Assembly: GCA_900543395.1 (NCBI GenBank)
Contig: UQQT01000070.1
Span: 1-5,921, forward strand
Reading direction: 5' to 3'
Source of the DNA: an uncultured Oscillospiraceae bacterium
GTDB taxonomy: Bacteria; Bacillota; Clostridia; Oscillospirales; Acutalibacteraceae
Length of the DNA stretch: 5,921 nucleotides
Of the stretch, positions 1-5,915 are shown in pieces. The position numbers were made by a program, and so were the translations under genes. A model generated the notes under the pieces. That model had not been told where the DNA came from and made no database searches. It saw nothing but the letters and a program-made list of their open reading frames with translations. Position 1 is the stretch's first letter. The number at the start of each line of letters is the position of its first letter.

Positions 1-54
1 CACATTCTCGACAGTCTCACAGCTTGTCGAAAACTACTTTTTCGACAAGCTGTG
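1..54 (+). repeat. Palindromic REP-like repeat, left copy (cut by window edge)
   Basis: A 16-bp perfect hairpin runs from 18-33 to 39-54 with a five-base loop (CTACT). The core arm is AGCTTGTCGAAAA. It is preceded by a conserved lead-in, CACATTCTCGACAGTCTC at 1-18. The same lead-in, hairpin and loop recur on the minus strand at 5815-5865, so this is one family of dispersed element present twice in the window in opposite orientation. The element probably continues left of base 1. No T-run follows on either strand, so it is not a simple intrinsic terminator. Role unknown; short hairpin repeats of this kind in bacteria usually affect mRNA 3' ends or are passively mobilised. Confidence 0.75.
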
Positions 55-86
55 CGGACGGCGAAAATCGCCGTCCGCTGATTTTT
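54..86 (+). terminator. GC-rich hairpin terminator, possibly bidirectional
   Basis: A 10-bp perfect GC-rich stem (GCGGACGGCG at 54-63 with its complement at 69-78, loop AAAAT) is followed on the plus strand by TGATTTTTATT. In that direction it has the form of an intrinsic terminator, for a transcript entering from left of the window. It also lies 20 bases beyond the stop codon of the minus-strand leucine-rich-repeat gene. It may therefore mark the end of that operon too, but no T-run follows on the minus strand. It shares base 54 with the neighbouring palindromic repeat. Confidence 0.6.
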
Positions 87-97
87 ATTCCGTTTAA

Positions 98-937
98 TTA
101 TTTTTTAACGTTTTCGCTGCCGTCGAATGCGGAAATGTCGACCTCCGCCGAGGACGGCACGTTTATATCCGTAAGCTTCGGGCAGTCTGCGAACGCTCTT
201 GACCCGACGAATTCGACTTTATTCATGCCCTCGATTTTTTCAAGCTCGGAGCAAAGCGAGAACGCTCCCGCGCCGATAAACGTTACCGAATCGGGAATAA
301 GAACCGTCTTTATATTTGTATACGCAAACACGTTCGGGTCGATCTTTTCGACTCCGTCCTCTATAACAAGGTTCTCGATTCCGCTTTGAGAGAACGCGCT
401 GTCACTTATAAGCTTAAGAGACGACGGAACAGTAACGTCCTTTAACGACGAACAGCCCGAAAACGCACATTCGTCGAGAATTGAAAGCTTCGACGGAAGC
501 TTTACGTCGGAAAGGGAAACGCAGTCGGCAAAAGCATATCTGCCTATCGTCGTGACAGAGTCGGGAATTACCACTTTCGTAAGTCCCGTACAGCCCGAAA
601 ACGCGTAGTCCCCGATTGACGAAACGCCGTCCGGAATCGTAATCTCCGTTAAGAATGCGCAGTTTTTGAACGCCTCCGAGTCTATCGCGGATATTCCGTC
701 CGCAAATTTAACGGACGTATAGCCGTTCTTTACGTTTTCGCTGTAACCTTTGAATCCCGAACCGTTTACGACGGGAATGTTATCCTCAACGCTGTTTTCC
801 CACGAGGTCTTGCTCGTCGGCTCGCCGGTGGGGACGTTATCGTCCGACGAAGAACGGAATTTACTTATAATAAGTCCCGTCGCGACTCCCAGAACCACGA
901 CTATGACGAGAATTATAATACTCTTTTTATTTTTCAT
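98..937 (-). CDS. Membrane-anchored BspA-type leucine-rich-repeat protein
   Basis: This 279-residue protein has a short basic N-terminus and a hydrophobic segment at about residues 6-25 (IIILVIVVVLGVATGLII), with no lipobox cysteine, so it is probably a signal anchor. A polar linker follows to about residue 70. The rest, to the C-terminus, is about nine tandem repeats of 22-23 residues of the LRR_5/BspA type, with the pattern L..I.IPD.V..IG..AF..C. The last repeats are more degenerate. By family knowledge such proteins are surface-exposed and can bind host or polymer surfaces; no ligand can be named here. ATG at 937 is chosen over the in-frame GTG at 940 because AAAGGA lies eight bases before it. 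The start overlaps the GH3 stop by 11 bases, so the two genes are probably translationally coupled, and this is the last gene of the operon. Confidence 0.9.
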   Translation of the reverse strand: MKNKKSIIILVIVVVLGVATGLIISKFRSSSDDNVPTGEPTSKTSWENSVEDNIPVVNGSGFKGYSENVKNGYTSVKFADGISAIDSEAFKNCAFLTEITIPDGVSSIGDYAFSGCTGLTKVVIPDSVTTIGRYAFADCVSLSDVKLPSKLSILDECAFSGCSSLKDVTVPSSLKLISDSAFSQSGIENLVIEDGVEKIDPNVFAYTNIKTVLIPDSVTFIGAGAFSLCSELEKIEGMNKVEFVGSRAFADCPKLTDINVPSSAEVDISAFDGSENVKK

Positions 938-3347
938 CACTGTCGTCCTTTCCTACCGTAAATTTTGCCGAAACAAGCTTGGCAAGACAGGGCGCGAGCT
1001 TTTCTCCGTTGAGAAAATCGACTATCGCCTCGCCCATTTTTTCGTTGAACATTCCTCCGCTCATTGCAACGAGCGAACGAATCGGCATCTCCATAGCTCC
1101 CGCGACTATCATCTCGGCGTCTGATTTCCCGCCGACAACAGGCGCGAAAAGCTTAACTATCGACTCGACTCTGTCGGCGTGGGGAGTGCCGAGCGCGTCG
1201 CCTATCGAATTGTTAATCGTAAGAGGAAGAGTCGGGATATCGGTCTCGATCCTTCTGCCCGTGAGAGCTTCGAAATCCGAACGCGAAAGAGAAGCGACTT
1301 TGTCGGTCGAATAAAGCTTATTGACGTTTTCCGGATAGGGAACGTCGTAATTTTTAAATCCGCTTAAAATAAATCTGTCGCGCAGTCTTATGTCCTCGCT
1401 TGACGAGCCGATAAGGATGTCGTAGCTTCCGTTTCGGCAGACGAACGATTTTTCGGTTACGTTATAGTACGAGAAATCACCGGGTTCGAGACGGAAAGTC
1501 ACGCTCTTGCTCTCGCCGGGATTGAGAAACACCTTTTCGAATCCTTTAAGCTCGATGCGGCTCGAAAATACCTGGCTGTCGAGCGGGCTTATATAAAGCT
1601 GTACAGCCTCCGCGCCGGGACACGAACCGGTATTAGTAATTGTAACGCTTATGTTCGCGCCGTGGTCTTCGAATATATTTTTATTGTCCGCTTTAAGGTC
1701 GGAATACTTAAATTTCGTATATGAGAGTCCGTGACCGAACGGGAACAGAACCTTTTTTGAGAACGTCGAATAATACCTGTAACCGACGTATATGCTCTCC
1801 CTGTACTCCGACGTATTCGCCGTACCGGGGAAATATTCATAGCACGGAGAATCCGAAAGTCTTAACGGAAACGTCTCGGGAAGCTTGCCCGACGGCGAAA
1901 CCCTGCCGAAAAGCAGGTCATACTGCGCCTCGCCGACAGCCTCGCCGCCGAGATAACATTCGAGTACGGACGAAACGGAATCTATCCACGGCATTTCTAC
2001 GGGAGAACCGTTGTGAAGCACTATGACGACGTTTTTCTGAACCTTGCAGACCTCTTTTATGAGTCTGTTCTGATTCTCGGGCAGTCTCATGTGCTTTCTG
2101 TCAAATCCCTCGGACTCGTAGCTGTCGGGAAGCCCCGCAAATATAACCGCCGTATCGCTGTCCGAAGCGAGAGTGACGGCTTCTTTTATTAAATTCTCGT
2201 CGATTTTATCCGACGTACAGTCAAATCCGCGTGCGTATTTCACCCTCGGATTGTCCTTAATGCTGTCGAGAACTCCGCTGACCTTGTACGCTCTTATATG
2301 CGAGCTTCCGCCGCCCTGATAACGCGGTTTTTCGGCGAATTCACCTATAAAAACTGCCGTTTTCTTTTCGTCAAGAGGTAGAACGGAATTTTCGTTTTTA
2401 AGAAGAACGGCGGTGTTGAGCGCGATCTTCTTCGCCGTTTCGTGATGAACGGCTCTGTCGAATTCGAAGCTCTGCCTGTTCTGCTTGTATTTGAATACGA
2501 CGTTCAATATTCTTCTGCAAGCCTTGTCAAGGTCGCTTTCCTCAATCGAGCCGTCCTTTAACGCTTTTCTGATATTTCTCTCGCCGACTCCGTAGCTTGC
2601 GGGCATTTCGAGGTCAAGCCCCGCTTTAAGCCCCTTGCTTCTGTCCTTGACCGCACCCCAGTCGGAGACAACATAGCCCTTATAACCCCATTCTTTTTTA
2701 AGAATATCGGTCAGAAACAGCCCGGACTCCGAAATCTGCTCGCCGTTTACTCTGTTATATGAACACATGACAGTGTAGGGATTGCTCCGTTTTACCGCCG
2801 TTTCGAACGCTTTTAAATATATTTCCCTAAGCGCACGTTCGTCAACCTCCGCGCTGACGGTCATACGGCGTTTTTCCTGATTGTTGACCGCAAAATGCTT
2901 TAACGACGTACCCGTACCCGTCGACTGAACGCCGTTGATATACGACGAAGCAAGTTCGCCCGTAAGATACGGATCCTCCGAAAAGTATTCGAAATTACGT
3001 CCGCCCAGAGGTGAACGCTTAATATTTATCGCAGGTCCCAACAGTACGGCGATATCCTCCGCCTGACACTCCTCGCCGAGCGTTCTGCCCGTCTCGTATA
3101 CTAATTTTTTATCAAACGATGCCGCCAGCGCACTCGCAGCGGGGAAGCACACGGCTGTTATTGACTTGCTGACTCCGAGATGATCTCCGCCGTCGGGCTG
3201 TTTGCGAAGTCCGTGAGGGCCGTCGCTCATCATTACAGACGGTATGTGAAGCCTGTCGATATTGACGGTTCTCCAGAAATCCTTACCCGAAACGAGCGAT
3301 ATTTTTTCGTCGAGCGTTAAAAGTGCGACAAGCTCGTCGAGAGTCAT
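927..3347 (-). CDS. Glycoside hydrolase family 3 beta-glucosidase
   Basis: With the ATG start this is an 806-residue GH3 enzyme; the family removes beta-linked glucose (or related sugars) from the non-reducing end of oligosaccharides with retention. Visible features, numbered from that ATG: the glucose-contact aspartate in SDGPHGLR (D42), the RNFEYFSEDP segment (R117 onward), KHF (K150-H151), the nucleophile in VVSDWGA (D229), the likely acid/base glutamate in ESEGFDR (E413), the GH3 C-domain ending in FPFGHGLSYT (534-544), and a fibronectin-III-like domain at about 563-645. About 140 more residues follow, in a region I cannot assign to a named domain. There is no signal peptide, so it is probably cytoplasmic and acts on imported oligosaccharides. 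An in-frame GTG at 3401 would add 18 polar residues but has its AAGGGG directly against the start codon; the ATG has AAAGGA seven bases upstream. Exact substrate is not determinable by eye. Confidence 0.95.
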   Translation of the reverse strand: MTLDELVALLTLDEKISLVSGKDFWRTVNIDRLHIPSVMMSDGPHGLRKQPDGGDHLGVSKSITAVCFPAASALAASFDKKLVYETGRTLGEECQAEDIAVLLGPAINIKRSPLGGRNFEYFSEDPYLTGELASSYINGVQSTGTGTSLKHFAVNNQEKRRMTVSAEVDERALREIYLKAFETAVKRSNPYTVMCSYNRVNGEQISESGLFLTDILKKEWGYKGYVVSDWGAVKDRSKGLKAGLDLEMPASYGVGERNIRKALKDGSIEESDLDKACRRILNVVFKYKQNRQSFEFDRAVHHETAKKIALNTAVLLKNENSVLPLDEKKTAVFIGEFAEKPRYQGGGSSHIRAYKVSGVLDSIKDNPRVKYARGFDCTSDKIDENLIKEAVTLASDSDTAVIFAGLPDSYESEGFDRKHMRLPENQNRLIKEVCKVQKNVVIVLHNGSPVEMPWIDSVSSVLECYLGGEAVGEAQYDLLFGRVSPSGKLPETFPLRLSDSPCYEYFPGTANTSEYRESIYVGYRYYSTFSKKVLFPFGHGLSYTKFKYSDLKADNKNIFEDHGANISVTITNTGSCPGAEAVQLYISPLDSQVFSSRIELKGFEKVFLNPGESKSVTFRLEPGDFSYYNVTEKSFVCRNGSYDILIGSSSEDIRLRDRFILSGFKNYDVPYPENVNKLYSTDKVASLSRSDFEALTGRRIETDIPTLPLTINNSIGDALGTPHADRVESIVKLFAPVVGGKSDAEMIVAGAMEMPIRSLVAMSGGMFNEKMGEAIVDFLNGEKLAPCLAKLVSAKFTVGKDDSDEK

Positions 3348-3354
3348 AGTATTT

Positions 3355-3360
3355 TCCTTT
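3355..3360 (-). promoter_or_regulatory. Ribosome binding site deciding the GH3 start
   Basis: AAAGGA lies seven bases upstream of the ATG at 3345-3347, an ordinary Gram-positive spacing. The alternative GTG at 3399-3401 sits right after the upstream gene's stop and has only AAGGGG touching the start codon. The ATG also places the conserved GH3 opening (LTLDEKISLVSG) about ten residues from the N-terminus, as is usual in the family. Confidence 0.65.
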
Positions 3361-3404
3361 TTTTCCTGAGTGCTGTTTTTATTTCTACCCAAGGTTTTCA
3401 CCCC

Positions 3405-4685
3405 TTATTTGTAATCTGAGTCTGCGCTGTAAAGAGCAAAATAATTTATCTCGTGCGACATCAGCGCCGTCGCCTGCTCACATGATATTTCGCTCGATTC
3501 TATAACAGGAACCATCCGCGCTCCGCTTTGGCTTTTTGCGATAACGCCGCCGCACGCGTATGCCGAATTCGAAATGAACATATACGGCTTTTCGGACGGT
3601 TTTTCAAATGTATTTGAATCAATTTTCATATTGTCGGGCTGTTTTGACAGTCTCATATCGACATAAACGCACGCGCTTTTCTCGTTTAAAAGATAACCGC
3701 CCGCGGCGGGTTCCGCCAAAGCCGACTGCAGGCTTATATATACGGATACCGCGGTTTTTGACGCATATTTTGAAATCGCCGACCTTACGAACTGCGCCAT
3801 ACGCTCGTTTACGGCGTTCATATCCTTGCCGTCGGAAAATACCGCGGAGCTGAAATTCGAGCACACGGGCAGGCTGACCCCGCTTAAAATAATCTCGTTA
3901 ACGCCCGAATCCGCGACGTACGAAAGCATTGAGTCAAGATACGCGTCGACCCCGTCGGTAAACGGGTCGAGCCACGCATAACTGTCGGTCGTATCGTTAT
4001 ACCATAATGCGCCGGTTCTGTTTCCGTTTTCGTCGGTGTCCGCGGACTTTCTGACGGAGAAATCGGACAGATAGCTTGCGGCAAATGTGTCGGCGTAGCA
4101 GGAGAACATAGCCGAAACCGCGATTGAATTCTCGTCGAATTTACGCACAACGGAGGCAAGATCGCCCGTTACGTACTGAAGTGCTCCCGAAGTCAGACGC
4201 GTAATATCGCCCGGTCTGAATGCAAGATAACCCGCGGGATTCTTTACGTCGATTATAACGCCGGTAACGCCTTTCTGTTTAAGCGAAGAACAGAGTTTGT
4301 CGATATCCTGCGTATAAATTTTATTGTATGATATAAAAACGCTCTTTCCGTTTTGTCTTGAATCCTCGTTTATTCCCGTTACCCCCTCGGACTGCATAAT
4401 ATCGGCTGCGGGGAGCTTCGAGACGGAGAATCCGACATAAAACAAAACAAACGATACAACGAATACGCACGCGAAAAGTAACGTAAAAAACTTGCGGTTA
4501 CGTTTTTTTGAAAGAGAGGAGTTTTCAACGCCCGTATTGTTTCTGAATCCTTTTTCATCCGCCTCGCCGGGAAAATCGGATGAGAAGCCGTAATAGCCCC
4601 TTGATTTCGACACCGACGGAGATTTAAAAACGCGTGAGGACTCGCTATTCTCTTTTCTCTTTTTTATAATACGTTTGTCTTTCAT
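3405..4685 (-). CDS. Membrane-anchored DUF4015 / glycosyl-hydrolase-like protein, active-site signature degenerate
   Basis: This 426-residue protein has a lysine/arginine/serine-rich cytoplasmic N-terminus (about 1-64), one hydrophobic segment at about 66-87 and no other, so it is a single-pass protein with its C-terminal domain outside. The outer domain resembles the DUF4015 (putative glycosyl hydrolase, TIM-barrel) family: GVTGVIIDVKNPAG at 139-152 matches the usual strand ending in IDxKD, and WLDPFTDGVDAYLDSM at 238-253 matches the usual WxDPY segment. The position where I recall the family having DEIQFDYVRFP reads NEIILSGVSLP (263-273), losing the acidic and arginine residues. A catalytic role is therefore doubtful; polysaccharide binding or a scaffold role is possible. 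It is first in the operon. The GH3 ATG lies 57 bases beyond its stop. No clear ribosome binding site precedes the ATG, and the next methionine is beyond the membrane segment. Confidence 0.8.
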   Translation of the reverse strand: MKDKRIIKKRKENSESSRVFKSPSVSKSRGYYGFSSDFPGEADEKGFRNNTGVENSSLSKKRNRKFFTLLFACVFVVSFVLFYVGFSVSKLPAADIMQSEGVTGINEDSRQNGKSVFISYNKIYTQDIDKLCSSLKQKGVTGVIIDVKNPAGYLAFRPGDITRLTSGALQYVTGDLASVVRKFDENSIAVSAMFSCYADTFAASYLSDFSVRKSADTDENGNRTGALWYNDTTDSYAWLDPFTDGVDAYLDSMLSYVADSGVNEIILSGVSLPVCSNFSSAVFSDGKDMNAVNERMAQFVRSAISKYASKTAVSVYISLQSALAEPAAGGYLLNEKSACVYVDMRLSKQPDNMKIDSNTFEKPSEKPYMFISNSAYACGGVIAKSQSGARMVPVIESSEISCEQATALMSHEINYFALYSADSDYK

Positions 4686-4725
4686 AAATACCGAACCAAA
4701 AATATAATTTACATATTTTTATTTT

Positions 4726-4754
4726 ACTATATATTTAAAATAAATACAACACAA
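4726..4754 (-). promoter_or_regulatory. Likely promoter of the three-gene operon
   Basis: On the minus strand TTGTGT (4749-4754) and TATAGT (4726-4731) are separated by 17 bases. The -10 box matches consensus at five of six positions; the -35 box matches only at TTG. Transcription would start near 4719, giving a leader of about 33 bases before the ATG at 4685. The region is very AT-rich, so chance matches are easy. It lies just beyond the 5S terminator, which fits a new transcription unit starting here. Confidence 0.4.
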
Positions 4755-4772
4755 AGAATTAAAAATATAAAG

Positions 4773-4802
4773 AAAAAAGACCACTCAATGAGTGATCTTT
4801 TT
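4773..4802 (-). terminator. Intrinsic terminator of the 5S rRNA gene
   Basis: On the minus strand a nine-pair stem, AGATCACTC paired with GAGTGGTCT (one G-U pair), closes a three-base ATT loop. It is flanked by A-runs before and TTTTTTC after. It begins a few bases after the 3' end of 5S. This is a textbook intrinsic terminator and separates 5S transcription from the downstream operon. Confidence 0.9.
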
Positions 4803-4804
4803 GT

Positions 4805-4916
<112 letters not shown>

Positions 4917-4920
<4 letters not shown>

Positions 4921-4942
4921 TTATTCTTTTCGTCTTAAGGCG
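4917..4942 (-). other. Leader hairpin overlapping the 5' end of 5S rRNA
   Basis: In the minus-strand transcript CGCCTTA (4936-4942) can pair perfectly with TAAGGCG (4917-4923), closing a 12-base A-rich loop. The 3' arm includes the first four bases of mature 5S (4917-4920). This precursor fold would therefore exclude those bases from 5S helix I. It could affect folding order or processing of the 5S precursor; whether it matters in the cell is inference. Confidence 0.45.
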
Positions 4943-5048
4943 TTTCCCTAAGAACATGATTTATTATATCACAAAAAATCAATTTGTCAACACTTTTTTT
5001 AATTTTTTTCAAAAAAGTTTTCACGCCTTATAAACGCGGACGAAAAGA
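4925..5048. repeat. Short inverted duplication flanking the 5S promoter
   Basis: The minus-strand 5S leader contains ACGCCTTA (4936-4943), one base, then GACGAAAAGA (4925-4934). The plus strand at 5023-5048 contains the same two blocks, ACGCCTTA (5023-5030) and GACGAAAAGA (5039-5048), separated by eight bases. Two matching blocks in the same order suggest a real inverted copy rather than chance. The 5S promoter lies between the two arms. Confidence 0.45.
4963..4990 (-). promoter_or_regulatory. Perfect-consensus sigma-A promoter of the 5S gene
   Basis: On the minus strand TTGACA (4985-4990) and TATAAT (4963-4968) are separated by 16 bases. Both hexamers match consensus exactly, as expected for strong stable-RNA promoters. 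Transcription would start near 4956, leaving a leader of about 36 bases before the mature 5S end at 4920. The upstream stretch is rich in A and T tracts (about 4991-5020), which could act as an UP-like element. Confidence 0.85.
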
Positions 5049-5063
5049 CAGTTTATATAAACA

Positions 5064-5567
5064 TTAAACCTTTTTAAGCACAGAAAGAATCTCGCCGACA
5101 TACGTTCTGTGATAGTCTTTGTCCGCGTAGTTTTTTTCAATATCGGCGTCGATAAATCCGTCCGGGTTCATATCCTGGAACGCTATCTTTTTGCAAAGAA
5201 ATACGAAATCCGCTTCCCTGCAGTATTCGAACTCGCCGTCGATTACGGGAGTAAAGCCGGTTTCCTTATATTTATCCGTATCTCTTCCGCTCTTATGACC
5301 GAATACGCCCAGTTCCTTTTTGCGGTCGGATTTAAAAAAGCTCAGCGAAAAATAATCGCCGTTCTCAGTAAATTCGTACGTATATCTCTGCGGACGGACA
5401 AAGCAGATCATAACGTCCCGTCCCCAAAGCTCGCCGAGCGCGCCCCACGAAACGGTCATCGAATTGTATTTATCCCCGACCTTACCGCTCAACAAAGCCC
5501 ATTTATCCGCGAACATTGTCACGGGATTAAAGTCAATGCTTCTGACGTCTGTTTTTTCAAATGCCAT
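5064..5567 (-). CDS. Flavin reductase-like FMN-binding protein
   Basis: This 167-residue soluble protein resembles the flavin reductase-like split-barrel family (Pfam Flavin_Reduct), which binds FMN and often reduces it with NAD(P)H. The recognisable blocks are the segment from DKWALLSG to YNSMTVSWGALGELW (about 21-48), FVRPQRYTYEF (56-66), DYFSLSFF (71-78) and HKSGRDTDKY (91-100). They follow the order seen in the short Clostridia members of this family. No signal peptide or membrane segment is present, so it is cytoplasmic. The ATG is supported by AGAGGGTGAT (5571-5580), a strong ribosome binding site. The gene appears monocistronic: its own promoter lies just upstream and the 5S promoter lies 73 bases beyond its stop. 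I see no convincing intrinsic terminator after the stop, only AT-rich sequence. Electron partner and substrate are unknown. Confidence 0.9.
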   Translation of the reverse strand: MAFEKTDVRSIDFNPVTMFADKWALLSGKVGDKYNSMTVSWGALGELWGRDVMICFVRPQRYTYEFTENGDYFSLSFFKSDRKKELGVFGHKSGRDTDKYKETGFTPVIDGEFEYCREADFVFLCKKIAFQDMNPDGFIDADIEKNYADKDYHRTYVGEILSVLKKV

Positions 5568-5585
5568 AATATCACCCTCTTTTTA

Positions 5586-5614
5586 ATTATACGCATTTGC
5601 CGAAAAAAATGCAA
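5586..5614 (-). promoter_or_regulatory. Promoter of the flavin reductase gene with an inverted repeat in it
   Basis: On the minus strand TTGCAT (5609-5614) and a perfect TATAAT (5586-5591) are 17 bases apart. Transcription would start near 5579, so the mRNA leader is only about 12 bases and consists mostly of the ribosome binding site. An inverted repeat, GCATTT (5593-5598) and AAATGC (5607-5612), fills the space between the two boxes and overlaps the -35 box. That is a suitable position for a repressor operator; no regulator is visible in the window. Confidence 0.6.
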
Positions 5615-5618
5615 CCAT

Positions 5619-5784
5619 AAAACCGCCGTACCGTTTTTTATTCGGCTTGCTTTTGCCGTAACGGCACGGCGGGCGCATCTATGTAATGCGGATGAATCAC
5701 AGGTTACTCTGCGGGGCATGAAAAAAGGGCATACCCGCCTGAGATACACTTCCGCTGACTGTACCTCAATACATTGTATGCCCG
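5619..5784 (-). ncRNA. Candidate structured RNA or leader upstream of the flavin reductase gene
   Basis: This stretch has no credible gene but is dense in complementary segments. In minus-strand order: an outer helix GGGCATAC (5776-5783) with GTATGCCC (5727-5734); an inner helix of eight pairs with one G-U (5761-5768 with 5740-5747) and a 13-base loop; a T6 run; a five-pair hairpin CGCAT/ATGCG (5686-5690 with 5674-5678); then a 12-pair helix (5661-5672 with 5623-5634) followed by TTTT. In the last helix position 5630/5665 is A-C on the plus strand but U-G in minus-strand RNA, which favours the minus strand as the functional RNA. I do not recognise an Rfam family. It could be a small RNA, an attenuator, or tandem terminators of an upstream gene outside the window. 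Confidence 0.4.
5721..5783 (-). terminator. Terminator-like two-tier hairpin with T6 tail
   Basis: The eight-pair stem GGGCATAC/GTATGCCC encloses a second eight-pair stem and is followed immediately by TTTTTT on the minus strand (5721-5726). The 41-base interior makes it larger than a typical intrinsic terminator. The segment ATGCCC that forms the 3' arm is repeated just after the T-run (5714-5719), giving the 5' arm a competing partner. Confidence 0.5.
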
Positions 5785-5814
5785 TATTCGATTTGGGGAA
5801 GCTTAAATTAAACT

Positions 5815-5865
5815 CAGCGTGTCGAAAAAGTAGTTTTCGACACGCTGGAGACTGTTAAGAAGGTG
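5815..5865 (-). repeat. Palindromic REP-like repeat, right copy
   Basis: This is the second copy of the element at 1-54, in inverted orientation. The hairpin is 14 bp (5815-5828 with 5834-5847) with the same loop as the left copy when read on the minus strand (CTACT). The lead-in CACCTTCTTAACAGTCTC (5848-5865 on the minus strand) matches the left copy at 15 of 18 positions. The stem differs from the left copy by one T-A to G-C exchange on both arms, which keeps pairing. It separates the candidate structured RNA from whatever lies right of the window. Confidence 0.75.
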
Positions 5866-5890
5866 TCTGAATTTCGTTTTCTTTCGAGCG

Positions 5891-5915
5891 TCGCTGTACA
5901 AAAGTACCGCAGCGA
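5891..5915. other. Short hairpin at the right edge
   Basis: TCGCTG (5891-5896) pairs with CAGCGA (5910-5915), and an inner TAC/GTA closes an AAAA loop with a three-base bulge. No T-run follows on either strand, so I do not call it a terminator. The rest of 5848-5921, apart from the repeat lead-in, shows nothing I can assign. Confidence 0.3.

Noticed and set aside
24..389. A 121-codon plus-strand open frame over the LRR gene
   Set aside because: It is a shadow of the repeat-containing gene on the other strand and begins inside the palindromic repeat.
97..940. Internal DNA repeats in the LRR gene as a CRISPR or satellite array
   Set aside because: The periodicity is at protein level (about 22-23 residues) with diverged codons, as expected of leucine-rich repeats.
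3348..3401. GTG start for the GH3 gene at 3401
   Set aside because: Its AAGGGG touches the start codon, and the added 18 residues are polar and outside the family's core. The ATG at 3347 has a normally spaced AAAGGA. It remains a possible alternative.
4991..5025. Possible AT-only hairpin (ACTTTTTT with AAAAAAGT) as terminator of the flavin reductase gene
   Set aside because: The pairing is almost only A-T and overlaps the upstream region of the 5S promoter; the base runs there make such pairing likely by chance.
5051..5062. Perfect 12-base palindrome GTTTATATAAAC just after the flavin reductase stop
   Set aside because: It is AT-rich, has no loop and no following T-run, so it is too weak for a terminator; with no second copy I cannot call it an operator.
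5519..5749. A 76-codon open frame on the minus strand overlapping the start of the flavin reductase gene
   Set aside because: It crosses the flavin reductase promoter, several hairpins and the real start codon in another frame; the product is arginine- and cysteine-rich without any domain pattern.
5109..5858. A 249-codon open frame on the plus strand across the flavin reductase and the upstream region
   Set aside because: It is antisense to a well-supported family member, its product matches nothing I recognise, and it runs through the structured region and the palindromic repeat. Low stop density in this codon usage explains it.
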